From Asterella californica (lineage: Eukaryota; Streptophyta; Marchantiopsida; Marchantiales; Aytoniaceae): DNA of 64,000 nt. Below are positions 25,959 to 38,420 of the stretch, piece by piece. The translations under genes were made by a program, and so were the position numbers. The notes beneath the pieces were generated by a model, which was given only the letters and a program-made list of their open reading frames with translations, was not told the origin of the DNA and searched no databases. The DNA is taken from NCBI GenBank assembly GCA_036924285.1, contig JAYKYS010000009.1, positions 18,518,001 through 18,582,000 of the forward strand, written 5' to 3'. Every line of letters starts with the position of its first letter. Positions within the stretch are counted from its first letter, which is position 1.

Positions 25959-26424
25959 CAGAGTCCACGGGAAATTGGCTTGATCATACCCCCAGTACGT
26001 TTCGTGAGCTTGATCATACCCCTCTTAACGTTTGGTTGCTTGATCATACCCTTGACAGATTATTGACAATCGAACCAGTCATTTTATCTTTTGGTTCATC
26101 ATTTGTACTTTCAACCTCGACTAAATATCACTGTAATTCAAATATTTGGCATTAAAGACGCGTTATACTATCTATATTCTCATTTTTTTAATATGTGCAA
26201 TTTCAAATCTGAATAACATTACAAAGTGACTGGTTTTACAGGAAATAGCCGGTCAGGAGTGTGATCAAGCCGGACATCGTTAAGAGGGGTATGATCAAGC
26301 TCACGAAACCTACTGGGGGTATGATCAAGCCAATTTCCCCAGAGTCCACGGTGGCTTCCAAGATACATACTCGTGTCCATGTAGACCACAGAGTCCACGG
26401 TGGCTTCCAGGATACGTACTCGTG
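25945..26424. repeat. ~49-bp tandem duplication split by the MITE
   Basis: The segment TCCATGTAGACCACAGAGTC plus GTGGCTTCCARGATAC occurs twice. The first copy is interrupted by the MITE (left part 25946-25968, right part 26340-26374). The second, uninterrupted copy follows at 26375-26424. The second copy therefore shows what the empty insertion site looked like. Confidence 0.85.
25969..26339 (+). mobile_element. MITE with long TIRs and 10-bp target duplication (copy A)
   Basis: 371 bp from GGGAAATTGGCTTGATCAT to its inverse ending GCCAATTTCCC. The TIRs run about 70 bp and contain the word TTGATCATACCC three times per arm. The 10 bp CAGAGTCCAC lie on both sides (25959-25968 and 26340-26349) as a target duplication. 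A 9-11 bp duplication suggests Mutator-like (MULE) mobilisation; that class is inferred. Small ORFs on both strands across it are translations of the TIRs, not genes. Confidence 0.85.
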
Positions 26425-28409
26425 CAAAATTCAGCATGAATATGAGACAGCGCTCGGAGCTAATCGACATTCTTTGTATTCTCAACCGGTTGGAATTTTG
26501 AAAAGTCGGGTTGAAATGGTTTCAAACTGGATTTTTTGCAAGTTAAAGTTTTACAAAACGACAAGTTACCTGTTAAAAGAACCGGAAAGACTAATAAATG
26601 ATTGAGAAAAACCGGTTTCCGTTCATTGCCGCCGGATAATTTCCGGTTCTCCAAAACTTTTACCCGAACAGAGCACTGATACGGCAGTGTAGAACACTAG
26701 TTCTAATAGATTTCTAATAGATTTCTAGTGGATTTCGAGTTTCACACGTACATAAACTGCAGGTCGATATGTGCGGTGCTATGACAGTTCCAGGTGAAAC
26801 AACGAAGCAAAAATAATAGTAACAGTTTCACAAAGTTAGAACAATAAAAATACAATAATTTTCAATATGCAGAACTATAACTGCAGGTGCAGCTACAGTC
26901 TTGCCAACATGACTTCATTTTGCAAGTTCACTATTGGAAAACAAAGAAATCTATCCGTTAACCTAAAATGATTTTGTTGATTACACTCTCGTTAGATGAT
27001 AGAACTTGACAAACAAGGAATAAGGGTGGCACCGCACCAAGTATTTTGACTACTGTTTTTTGATCCAAGCTTCTTGGAGTTTAGGTTCGGTAATAACAGT
27101 ATCACCGCACCATGTCGTTATTTTGACTACTCTGGACCCTCTCCACAGATTAGAGAATAATCTGTGTGACCCCATCCATTAACATCAGATTATTAGTTTT
27201 TTTGGTTTCGCACGCTTAAGTGAGTATTTAGAGACTTGAGATAGTTCAGTTCGACGTCATCACTGGTCCCCAAGTCTGAGGATCTTTAGCAAAATATTCG
27301 TGCGTTGCTGCTAGTTTTTTAGACTAAAGAAACAACAAAAAACATCACACACGTGGAGTTGCATCGGTGATCGTTGTTTTTTCTAAAAAACTCAAATAAG
27401 TAAAAACAAAAATCGTGGTGCGGTGATGCCCTAAGCTGTCTAATAGCTTTAGAATTTATAATTCACTTCCAAGTAAACTGTTGAGTTTTGATTGAAAAAC
27501 ATTCAGTAAACCATTCAAACCAAAATACACGAGGAGGAAAAGAATATTCCCTTTCTTTCTTTCCCGCACGGGAGGTTTAACTGAAAAAACCAAAAGAAAA
27601 AGAAAAAGATTCTATCCTACTTGTAGACGGTTAAGTGAAGTGACGGTAATGTGTACTATATCAAACAGACCTACAGAGAGACACGATGTGAGTAAAATAA
27701 GACAAGAATTCCTCACCTTGCTTGCCAGCTTTTGTCTTTTTCAAATAATCCAGATCGACGGTTACCTGAAATGGAAAATAGATAGCAACAAAACCTCCTG
27801 AACTCCATCAGGAAATCATGGCACGAGCACCAGCATCTCTTAACACGTAGAGAAGAAAGTAACCTTTTGGACTGCGGCGGTGAACTGCCAGAGGCGAGGC
27901 CCGACTCCCCATGGGGATGGTGGCACTTGTGTGCAGGTTGTGGGAGCTTTCTTTAGTGCAAGAAAGACAAGAGTCCGACGACAGACTAGGCGACGCACGC
28001 GCGCGAGGGCACTGGAGCGTGTGAAGGTGCCAGGGAAAGAGGGAGAAAATGGAAAGAAAGAGACAGAAAGAGAAGAAAGATGGCCTTTTTCATTCGTTCC
28101 CTACCGCCGGTTTCTCGTGACATCACATGTTCCTCGTCCCATTTCACCTCCCGCCTTCTCCTTCTTTGCTCTTTCACTTTTGACTGTAGTAATTAAAGAG
28201 TCACTCACAGGCCAGATTCGCTCATACGGCTTCAGCCGCTACCACTGAATTGAGAAATTTTCAAGTCCGTTTCTTACGCTGCGGTCGCTGCTCTCTTCGC
28301 TACGTTTTGTTGCTTGTTCACGAGCATGCGTTATTATCACCGAAGCATGCGTTATTATCACATTAACACCTTTCGAGCATATGCATATTCACCTGAGGAT
28401 GAAAATATA
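26425..28409. other. Non-coding stretch with a purine/CpG-rich block
   Basis: No recognisable gene. Around 27.9-28.2 kb a less AT-rich, partly purine-rich block gives ORFs on both strands (122 codons plus, 63 minus) that are low complexity. A minus-strand exon-like pair near 27717-27765 and 27866 upwards is discussed under rejected items. Confidence 0.35.
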
Positions 28410-28691
28410 GAGGAGTTTAATTTAATACCTAACTTTTTCGGTAGGAAGGGTTAGGTATTAAATTAACCTCAGTGTATATTAATGTGTTAATAAGTATGAA
28501 TTCTCAGACTTGTATCTTCTGAAGCGCGACACTCCGGGTCAAGATTTATGGGTTATCTTTTACTCTCCAGGCATGGGTAACAAATAATTTTTATAAAATA
28601 TTTTAATTCTTTATATCTATTTAGTATATATATTTTATTTAATATATATATTTATATTCGCGATAACAATAAGTGAGCAAAAGTTCTCCGG
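28410..28691 (+). mobile_element. Hairpin-headed ~270-bp repeat, copy 3
   Basis: The head GTTTAATTTAATACCTAAC pairs with GGTTAGGTATTAAATTAAC (hairpin 28410-28470). The body holds TTATGGGTTATC and a TTTAATATATATAT run. The end is AACAATAAGTGAGCAAAAG plus TTCTCCGG. This is the best-preserved member of the family. Confidence 0.6.
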
Positions 28692-28948
28692 TTTTTCGGT
28701 AGGAAGGGCTAGGTATTAAATTAACCTCAGTGTATATTAATGTGTTAATAAGTATGAATTCTCAGACTTGTATCTTCTGAAGCGCGACACTCGGGTCAAG
28801 ATTTATGGGTTATCTTTTACTCTCCAGGCATGGGTAACAAATAATTTTTATAAAATATTGTAATTCTTTATATCTATTTAGTATATGTATTTTATTTAAT
28901 ATATATATATATATTCGCGATAACAATAAGCGAGCAAAAGTTCTCCGG
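28434..28948. repeat. 258-bp tandem duplication
   Basis: The segment from TTTTTCGGTAGGAAGGG at 28434 to TTCTCCGG at 28691 is repeated at 28692-28948 with only a handful of differences (for example GGTTAGG versus GCTAGG, and CCGGG versus CGGG). The copy boundary falls inside the hairpin loop, so the second copy has only the right arm of the hairpin. Confidence 0.95.
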
Positions 28949-29021
28949 AGTTCATCCAGCATGCATATTATTATCACCGAAGCTCATTTCAGTTCATGTG
29001 TTACTTTTACAACGAATCATG

Positions 29022-29195
29022 TAATCTTAGAGTACTCTATGTATATTTTAATCCCTAGACTACCCATCTAAATTTTGTGAGAAATCAAGTACTCCCCTAA
29101 TTTTCCTCTAATCTTAGAGTACTCTATTTAATCCCTAGACTATCCGTCTAAATTCTGTGAGACAATCAAGTATTCTCTTAATTTCCCTTAATCAT
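29022..29195. repeat. 87-bp tandem repeat (2 copies)
   Basis: TAATCTTAGAGTACTCTAT begins at 29022 and at 29109. Both copies run on through CCCTAGACTAYCCRTCTAAA and a TCAAGTAYTC segment with moderate divergence. A weaker third half-unit follows to about 29225. Confidence 0.8.
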
Positions 29196-29589
29196 TAATT
29201 TGGTGACGCAATCAATTACTCCTCTAATATGCTGTCCGTTCTGTAGTATGTTGGTTTTGAATTCTTGACGTGATGCGTCTAGTCAAAGAAACTACTCACT
29301 GTGTTAATTTCAATAGATGTGAAATCTGAGTTTTATACTTCTCATCAGCAAGAGACTCTACATGTGACAAGTGACTTGTGTAATGGACACATGGACAGTG
29401 TAAACAATACCAAGAAGATAATGTAAAATAGTAGATACTGTGTTTACATACCGTGTATATATATATTTGTCAAACCGATGGGAACGGAGCTGCTTATATA
29501 GTCGGAAGACCCATGAGAACGGAGGTGATTATATAACTCTTTTCTAAAATCAAATGACTGCACCCTGAAAGTAAAGTAACAATAAAGAA

Positions 29590-32500
29590 GTGATAGAGGA
29601 ATCAGAAACTCGAATTTTAAATGCTATAAATCTGCTTGTCGGTTTCGTTCCCCAGGGCAGAAGTGCAAGTCCCATGCATACTTTTTGCTCGAAGTATCAT
29701 GGCCTTATCGAGTTTGAGCTCAGCGGCGTGGACGGACGGGGAAGAAGTTCATGGCTGCAGTTGTTTTTCGTGCACTTCCAGCCGTAGCTTGACTTGGACT
29801 CGGTTTCGAACAAGGTCAGCGCAGGCCGTTGATAGACGAGTTCTACAGTTCTTTTAGATGGTTTCCGAGCAAAAGAAGTGGATCCTGTCAGAAATGAATA
29901 TACTATAGTAATAAAACAGCCCGTACGTGGAATTCGGCGATACAGTAGTGAGATTGACGGGAGGAACGAGCAAGGCTCCAGGTCGGGCTCACGATGGGGC
30001 TGAACATGCGAAGGTATGGCATGATGCAGCACGGACTCATCCGTGAGTGAAGAGGAGCGTCCTTTTGGAGCCACATCCGGCGTCACGACAATGCCTTCCC
30101 CGCTCATATCCTTCTGATGAACTCAGCGGCTCCGGATCCAGCGAACTTAGCTGTTACTTCTGTCGAGTACTTCTGTTGCTGGAAATCCTGGTGGACGGAG
30201 CGAATCTTCTCGCTCATGCTGGGATTCCTGCTTACTCCCGAGATCAGTACTGTAGACACCTCGACGGCCAGTACTTTCTCGGTCCGAAGATGAGGACATT
30301 AAGCAAGATACTATTAAGTGGCAGAGTGAAACCTGAGCATGGTCCTCATTCTAAATCTGACTTTCGCTCGTTCACGACGGCGATGGTTCATTCTGGAGGT
30401 GGCAGCCAAGAAGGAACTGTCCAGGAGTAGATTCTGCTCGCAACCAGTCGGCGACTGCGGTGCGGCAGTCGAGAGATGCAAGAGATACAAAGCGCGGACC
30501 GCACAAATAATATGAGAGAAGTATATTCACATAAAAGTCGTTTAATTCAACTTCGCTGAAGTCTTAGTCGATACTGTACAACTTTTGACAGAAAACAACG
30601 ATTGTGCCAGGGCTGCTCTAATTTACGCTTAATCCAGAAACTGCATCCATCACAACTTCGCAGGCTCAGTGACGATTTGCAAAGTTGTATCGGTGATAGC
30701 CTTCTATCACAGTCGCAGTGTTTCACATCTACATTAACTGGATCCCATCGTGATTAAATCCGCCGGTAAGCGAGGACCAATCCACAGCACGTCGGCTTTG
30801 CTCCTTCGCCTGGTATGGGATATGGACGGGACTGTGGAGTGTACTGTGGCCTCGGTCCCTTTGACTTGGGTGACGCCTTGTGATCGTCCTGGGAATGCGA
30901 AAGTCTTTCTAACTATAGCCACGATATGCTCACATCAACTCTTAATTACAGATGCGTGTGTAGTATGTACAGATAGGGAAGGAAAGGAATATGTGCCAGC
31001 AACTAGAGGCTGGAGCAGGCGGTATCTCCTATTCATGGACATGTCAAGCCAGGACGGACCTCGTCACCTTCTGCTGCTAACCTAAACAGCTGCCGTAGGG
31101 GCCTGGTGGGATCTGTGTCTGTAAGTGAACTGAGGATTTTTCGTCAAAAACTAAATCGAACGGAAGAGAAGTAACTCGCAGCCGACTACAAGTGGCGACC
31201 GAGTTGTTGCTACGTGCTTACGACATTGTCAGTCACGGTGAGCAGGGGAGTTGCGGTTGATCTGGTGACAGTGGTAGCCCGAAAACTCGAGGAGTCGTGA
31301 TTCCTGGGAGGAAGTGAGTGTCCATTGCAACTCTGAAGCTGTGTGCTTCCGTCCGCGGGGATCCGTAGCTTTCAGAAGAGTTCTACTCAAATACTAATGT
31401 GTTCCTCGAGCTTCGGAGCTCCTGTTCGCGCCATTTCTCTACAGACAGCACACGTGTAGAGATCGAGGACGTTCGCTGCAGCTGCCTTAGTATTGTTGGT
31501 GGTGGGACCTGTCGTTGCAGTTGCGCCTAGCCGGCGTGTCTGCTTCGTTCCTTTCCATGGTCCGTTGCGGTGTGTTCGTTTTCGTTTCAGGGACTAAACC
31601 AGTTCGGCTGCTGCCGGTTAAAAGCAAGGGTGTTTAGTTTTGCCGGGAATTCTGTAAGTAAGTCACATCTCCAAGACGAGAATCGTAACCAGCTCCCATT
31701 TGCCGGATGTCGTCGCGGAACCGGTCCACTTTGAACTACACATTCTGTGTTCTCAATCGTTCTGTCAATCTGGTCGGAGAATCACCTGTAGCTCCTCACG
31801 CCAATGAAGATTTGGAATTTTCACAGTTATGGTAGTTCCCTTCTCACGTAGTTTCTCTAGTCTCTGCTCGACTCATCATCTTGGCAAAGAAGATGAGGGA
31901 AGGTGTACGGGACTGCTTACATGATCGTAGTATCCGAATCGAATGGTGATAATGATTTTTGAAGTGTCCAAGATTTCCTATTCTTCGGAGGCAGAAGAAA
32001 TATCGTTATGAGGCTTTACGGTCAGGAGCTACTTTGATCCACGCATGATTCGCAGGACTGAAAGAAGCTGCACTCTACCAGCTGGGAGGTGTTGGCTGAT
32101 TTTCTCTGGATATATCTTCGCCTGCTCTGGTCAGATCCGGTGTGCAGGTTTTCAGTATGTTCCGTATTGTGACACTCATTAGCGTCCTCAACGTAGGGAA
32201 TTTGGAGATGGTGCTGCGATCTCATGTTTCGCATCCAGAGATGTGATGAAAGATATCGTTGGATTCCCTGAACGAATGAAGGAAATGAGTAGCTGATTCA
32301 AACTGATTCCGCTGATTACCGGTTTTGATCGAGAGTGCCTGGATTTATATCCTGCCTCCAGTTCGATCTGGTCAGATGCAGTCACGGAAAAAATTAGCGC
32401 GATTTGTACAGGGTACTATATTTGAAAAGAGGAAGGTCAAAGACCTTACATTACAGCTTTAGACCTGACGACGTAGTCACATTTTTTGAGAATCGTGGCA

Positions 32501-32664
32501 ATTCATGAGTTGACTCTGTGAGTTCGAGGATACTGCCTCTTCTTCACTGGAAACAAACCAGAGCAGTCATCACAGCTAGGAAAGCAGAAGAGGCAGCTGC
32601 AAACTTTTACTTCAGTTTGGAACTGGGAGCTGTATAATAGGGAGGAGCAAGAAAGTTCGTCAAG
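29590..32664. other. GC-balanced region upstream of the GT14-family gene
   Basis: Base composition shifts from AT-rich to near-balanced here. ORFs of 111-136 codons exist on both strands (for example 30047-30430 plus, 29697-30107 minus) but overlap each other and show no domain. The block probably holds promoter, 5' UTR exons and intergenic DNA of the gene that starts at 32665. I cannot place a transcription start; TATAATAG at 32633 is too near the ATG to be the main TATA. Confidence 0.4.
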
Positions 32665-35600
32665 ATGGTTGTCTTGATCCGCAAAAGGTTCAAGCCTGCA
32701 CAACAGCAGCAACGAAGGCTTCTGTTGGTAGGAGGGGTTTTGAGTTTGATTGCCTTAACGATGCTTGGAATCTCCATCGCCTATGTGTACACACCACATC
32801 GGATAACGCCGTGCGGCCTGATGGGCGATCTGTGCGTCAGAAGTAACTATCCATCTCCACCGCCTCCTTTAAGGAAGTTCACCGATGAAGAAGTCGCGTC
32901 TCGTGCTGTGGCTAAGGATATACTGTCTCAACCCAGAACGTATCAAGGGACAACACCCAAAATTGCGTTCATGTTCCTAACACCAGGTCCCATACCGTTC
33001 GAGTTCGTCTGGGAGGCTTTCTTAAAGGTACTCAGGGCACCAACTGAATCTTGAAATGATTTCGAAGAGAATTATGTCCTTATTATGCGTCAAACTAATC
33101 TGCACCTTACGTGTTTTGCGGTTTGCGATTAGTGAGTTCCTTCGAGGAGACCAGAGAGATCTAAGCCGGGTTCGGATAGCGAAGAAGTCGATGGGCAAAG
33201 GAAACAATTATAAAGATGGGTACAGATGATTCTTTTGCCTGCCAGAGCTACGGAATTCGCTCTGTTCTCATTACATTGGGCCAAAACCAACCTACTTTAT
33301 TGTGCGGTTTGCTGCACCTCTGTGGTCACAGGGACACGATGGTTTGTACTCCATATACGTACACGCTTCTGAACGTGCCACCTTGAAGAGCATATGGAAA
33401 AGTCGATTGTTCCAAGAGAGGGAGATTCCAAGTGGCAAGGTATGACGCTTAGCCTCTCTCGTCAGGCCTAAGAAGGAATTGTATATCAGGAAAGAGGAAT
33501 TTCAAGCTCTGCGTATTTTGTAACAGAAGCTCCTAGGTGAACTTAGTATGGAATATTATGCGGATCGAAGTCTTGGTGGCTACTCGCGGTCGCCGAACCA
33601 GTTTAGGTCGGCCCGCTCATTAGCCGTTGTACCTGATCTTGCAGCCAGTATTCGGTAACCCAATTGGCTCATCTCGCTGAGATTCTAACCAGATTATCCC
33701 AAGATGTCCCTCATACCAAAGACCTGCCACATGGGAATGTATTTGTATTTCTCGTTTTGATCCTAACTCCATCCCCCCAGAAATACTTATAGCTTCTCTT
33801 CGTCCGTGTATCTAGAAATGTTCTGCAACCTGCTTAATACACTTTGGTGAAAATGGGAGTAGAAATGGACTGAATCAGGCTCCTTACCCAGTTCTTTTAG
33901 GAGTTTTCAGATACTCAAAGAGGTGCTATGGAAGTGCAGCAGATTAATCGGGATACATGTGTTGATGCTTTTGCACTGCCGTGGAGTTTTAGGGGAGGAC
34001 AGAATTGGTTTGATCTCTTGCTGGCCGCTGTTATCAAGCTTGCATTGCCAATGAAGGTTTTGACGTGCCCGGAAACAACTAAGTAGTTCCTCTTTCTTCA
34101 GTTCCGACATATACGAGAGGCAGAATTGTACATCATTACTAAGCTTTTAAAAAGTTACTCATAATTAACTAACTATTGATCGGGAAAGCTGACCACTCTT
34201 TTAAGATTTCTAGATATTGAACTTGTGATAGTGGAATTGCCACTATCTTGTCGGGGAAAGGGCGTAACATAGCAGAATATAATCTCGCGAACAATACAAA
34301 TCTGATGAGATCAGCACGTTCCTGCAGCTAGGTCTAAAAAGTACATGGAAATCCGAGAAAAGAGATTCACATTTTGGGTTACATAGTGCGAATTGATGGG
34401 TGTGTTGAGTCCTCAGAGAGCATGTTCTCTGCTTCGCGGTTCTGAGGCGTGAAATTTCCAGTGTGCTAGACAATGACTGCTCTACCTACTTTGAAGGACT
34501 GAGTGGATTTCAATGTTGCTGGTGGCAGGTGTACTGGGGAAGGATAGAGATGATTGACGCAGAAAGGCGACTGCTGGCGAGAGCTCTCTTAGATTTGAAC
34601 AATCAATTTTTTGTGCTTTTATCAGAGTCGTAAGTACTCTAGACTTATGCGTAGACCACGCTACTAGTCCTCGGTGGTTGACCTCAGCTTATACTTTTAC
34701 ATCTTGCAGAGAGGTAACATGGTATGTTAAATTTCGAGAAGAAATGAAAATGTTACAATGTCTGAAGAGTTCAGTTGAGTTTTGATGAAACCCTAATCTT
34801 TACATCTTTCGAGGACCCTAAGATATATAATCACATTTTAGAGATATCTTTAAAAAATATGTTTATATGTCTATAATCACATTCTTGAGTTATATGTTTG
34901 TAATCGTGATTATGGAGAACTACCTGGAGTAGTTCTCCAACTGCAGGTTATCCCGTGAAGTGCATCATTTGTACGTTCTGGTCTTTATTTCACATCTTAC
35001 CGTGGGTTTGCCCATCTTACCATATTACCATGGTTCCACTCCACCTGACGATGTGAACTGTTTCTCTCACGTGAAATTTTACAGGTGTATACCATTACGT
35101 GACTTTACTTACGTTTACAGTTCCTTGATGAATTCGTCATTCAGCTTTGTTGACAAGTAAGAATCCACTGGTGTAATCCGTATTTTGATATCAGGACAGC
35201 TTGCTTGTGGATAATCGTATATCATTCCTAGTATGGACCCACGACCCTGTGAAATTATGTTTGATGATTTCTTGTCCCCTCTATTCTGTTTGGTTCTTGC
35301 AACGAGGTTTACCACTTCATAAGTTATGTTATGGGTTACTATTCTGGGTCTCTCCTCCGGTACCGAAGTTAGCTCGGTAGGCTAAGGCCTGATGCAACGC
35401 CGTAGAACCACTAACTGGTAGCTTGTTCACATTACCTGAAGTACGCTTCTGAACTTATGCAGCTTTGATGATCCTGGACCACATGGATTGGGACGATACA
35501 TACAGGAGAAGATGACACCTGAGGTGCAACCCTACGATTGGCGAAAAGGCGCGCAGGTACTCAATCATAACATCTGTATGTCAACTTTTGTAAATGTTAT

Positions 35601-38420
35601 CTAGATGCTTCTAGTACAAAGGCTTACAGCTTCTACATTTATGTTCTTCACAAGATCTTTCTTGCATCGAGGGAGGTTTTTGTTTCTGCTGGGTGAGCCA
35701 CGATCAAAAGTTATTCAGTCCATCACCTGGGGCTTTGTGTCCTTCCGTTCTTTGGACCTTTCTGGCTGGCTTTTCCTCTGAGTGTCAGTAAAACTCCCTT
35801 GTATGCGTTTAGGGGTGGTTTTCCCTCTTCTTTTATTTCTTGTGTTTTATCCCTCTTCTTAGATTTCTTATTATTTCTTGTGTAATCTTAGTTTATCCCT
35901 CCCCTGGATAATCTAAGACTTGCGAAGCAACCTGCTGCTCTCATGCAATCATGATGTCTAACATTCATTGTATGCTTTGTCCTCTGCCTGTCAGTGGTTT
36001 GCAGTGCTTCGACGACATGCCCTTCTTCTAGTATCAGACTATCTTTATTACATGAAATTCAGGGATCATTGCAAGGTTATACACGTTATACTTGTTCTCA
36101 GTTATTATTCTTGTTCTCATTTATTTTAGTTGTTCTGGAGATTGCACGCCCAGGTCTTCAGGCTAGAAAAATCCTGCGTGCAGTAGTTGTGTTCCCAGTA
36201 TCTTGTATACTGAATACCTTCGGACTAGTAGCTTGCTAGTCAAGGTGTGAATGGCCGGCATCATGGTTTATTCTTGTTTATGATAGGCCCCTGGAGCAGT
36301 TGTCAAAAACCTACATTTAGACTGTGCTCCTCAGTATTGAAACGTTGATGTTCCGTTACCTCCCTTTTGTTCCCGCATGTGCTCGTGTATCGTCTGGCAA
36401 ACAACTGGATTTGCATCTGGCATCAACTGGATCCCGTGTGCCATATGTAAATTTTCGGAGTCTAGGCTTCTCGCATCTACCCTATTTAGTTCATCGTTCA
36501 AGTCACTCTATATGTTGTATCATTCGGTCATTATTTTTGTTGGGGGTCATATGTCCAGATCTGCGGAAGTGCCCTTACCATAGACCGTTTTGGTTTCAGT
36601 GCTGGCCTGGATATCTCACATTTTGTGGCTGATCACAGTGTCGATCACTCCAGTCGCGTCATAGGGCTTCATCTGACCAATGTCTACTCAGCAGATGTAT
36701 GGCCGTATGTCTGAGTCGAGTGGGCTAGATGTACTTCCTTATGTTGGAAAGAAAGGAAAATGCAAAGCTTTCTTTAACTTGAGAGTTTGATTCGTTTGCA
36801 GCCTGGAGAGGAGAACCATAACTGCTATCCTGATGAGCACTATGTCCAGACATATTTACACGTAAGTCATTTGATTTTCATACTTTCATATGTAGTTCTT
36901 TCTTGCTGTAGCATGCAGGCCAGCTTATTTCATGCGGCAGGACTAAATAGTGTTGGTACTTTTCGTGCGCTGGGAACGAATGTCTGCCACTTAAGCTGAG
37001 CATCAGATTCATCACGAAGGAGATATCATGGCGGTCACTAGGAATTAAAGCTCCTTAAAAGAAAGAAGTTGGACTTCAGGAGTGTGTGCTGTTCTAACGA
37101 GCGTAAAGCGGGTTGTAAATTAGGTTGAAGGAAAAAAACTTTTCTCTTTTCGCTGTTGCCTTAAGTCTATCTATCCAAACCTCGTCAGACGTGGGAATCT
37201 TAGGAGCAACTTTGGGAAGTGATGAATATCAGAAAGTTTATCATGCTCAGCGTCAAACGCAGAGATCTGGTTTTCATCAGTGACTGCAAGTCTTTGGCGA
37301 AGTTTGGTGAGTCAGTGATCATGGCAAGAGGTGTCAGGTCCCTATGTGTCTTCCTTGTCTCATGGAGGAGATCAACAATATCTTGTCCGACCCATTTCAA
37401 GATAGATAACTGAGCCAAGCATAGTACGGTTGGTGTATTGTGCTTTCAGACCTGCTGTATGGGAACTGCTGAAGCGGATTCATAGTATGAGACATCTGTC
37501 ATCTGCTAGTCATTTACCTCAAACCATTCCTAAATATCTTTTATATCTTAGAACCCATCTGACGTAGTTTGGCTCGTGGGGAGGGGCCGGATAATCTGGT
37601 GCCGCTGTCTTCGTTGGACGTGATCAGACTCGGCCTTTCTGCTTTTCCAGATGGTGGATCCAGGTGGGTTGTCAAATTGGACAGTTACACATGTAGATTG
37701 GTCTGAGGGAGGATGGCATCCTAAGTCATACGGCGAGAAGGACATCACTGTTGAACTCTTGCAACGCCTTCAGGCAAGATTCTTCTCTGAGTGCAGTTTG
37801 ATTGCATGTCTCCTGTTTCCTGCTTCCTGCTTCCTTGTTCTGGTACCATGCAATTATGATTGACAATAGTAAAGCTTACATGAACCTTCTCTTCTTCTTA
37901 TTTGCGAGTTTCAGTTATATCCCCTATAGAGATATTATCTGGTACTGGAGTAGCAGTTAGCTGAATGAGTGCTATGTGTGGGGATAATGACATTCTTGTG
38001 TTCCCAATGCAGAGTGTCGACGAGCATGTCCATGTAACAAGTGATGCAGCTGTGAGTAACTCGGGTTTCTCGTAGATGTGATTTGGCTTCCCACGTCAGT
38101 TTGTTGGGAAATGTTCTCTGTCGCTTGTTTACGGGAAAGGATAATGTTTTTGTGGAGATTATCTGTTGAAGACTTTGTTTACCAATTACATCTGTAATAA
38201 TCGCCGCATCCAGAGAAACCCCTGGTGGATTAGAATTCGACTAACAAATCTCACCAACGTGTGCCGTTTTCCAATACAGGCTACAGTGACAACTGTGCCG
38301 TGCTTGTGGGACGGAGTGCATAAGCCATGTTTCCTCTTTGCACGCAAATTTTTGGCTGAGTCAGCAGAGGCTCTTGCTGATGTACTTCCCCAAGTTACAA
38401 GGACTGCTACCAGCGAGTGA
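32665..38420 (+). CDS. Core-2/I-branching GlcNAc-transferase-like protein (GT14, DUF266 family)
   Basis: Ten exons join in frame to 393 residues: 32665-33027, 33332-33439, 34529-34629, 35085-35156, 35463-35556, 35995-36075, 36802-36861, 37651-37773, 38013-38051, 38280-38420. All junctions keep frame, and all borders are GT-AG except intron 8 (GC-AG). The product is a type II membrane protein. A basic N-terminus is followed by one membrane anchor (residues about 18-42), a Pro-rich stem (PSPPPPL), then PKIAFMFLTPGPIPFEFVW that opens the catalytic domain. Further family blocks are GHDGLYSIYVHAS, FVLLSESCIPL, DDPGPHGLGRY, WRKGAQWFAV, CYPDEHYVQTYL, THVDWSEGGWHPKSY and PCLWDGVHKPCFLFARKF. Length and block order match plant members, which are thought to be Golgi glycosyltransferases; the acceptor is unknown. 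No break is seen, so it is probably functional. Confidence 0.95.
37774..38012 (+). other. GC-AG intron (intron 8 of the GT14-family gene)
   Basis: The exon ends CAG and the intron begins GCAAGATTC, then ends CCCAATGCAG. Reading through the intron gives a frameshifted tail, whereas splicing at GC joins LLQRLQ to SVDEHVHVTSD, as family members require. No GT near the junction keeps the frame. GC-AG introns are a known minor class with strong flanking consensus, as here. Confidence 0.85.

Noticed and set aside
27717..28106. Minus-strand exon pair reading WQFTAAVQK then VTVDLDYLKKTKAGK, with acceptor- and donor-like borders
   Set aside because: No start codon in that frame, no further exon found below 27.7 kb, and no family recognised. 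It may be a gene fragment, but the support is too thin.
27880..28248. 122-codon plus ORF and overlapping 63-codon minus ORF
   Set aside because: Purine-rich low-complexity translation on both strands, no domain.
33028..37650. Short ORFs between 33 and 37.7 kb on both strands
   Set aside because: They lie in introns of the GT14-family gene or are shadows of its exons.
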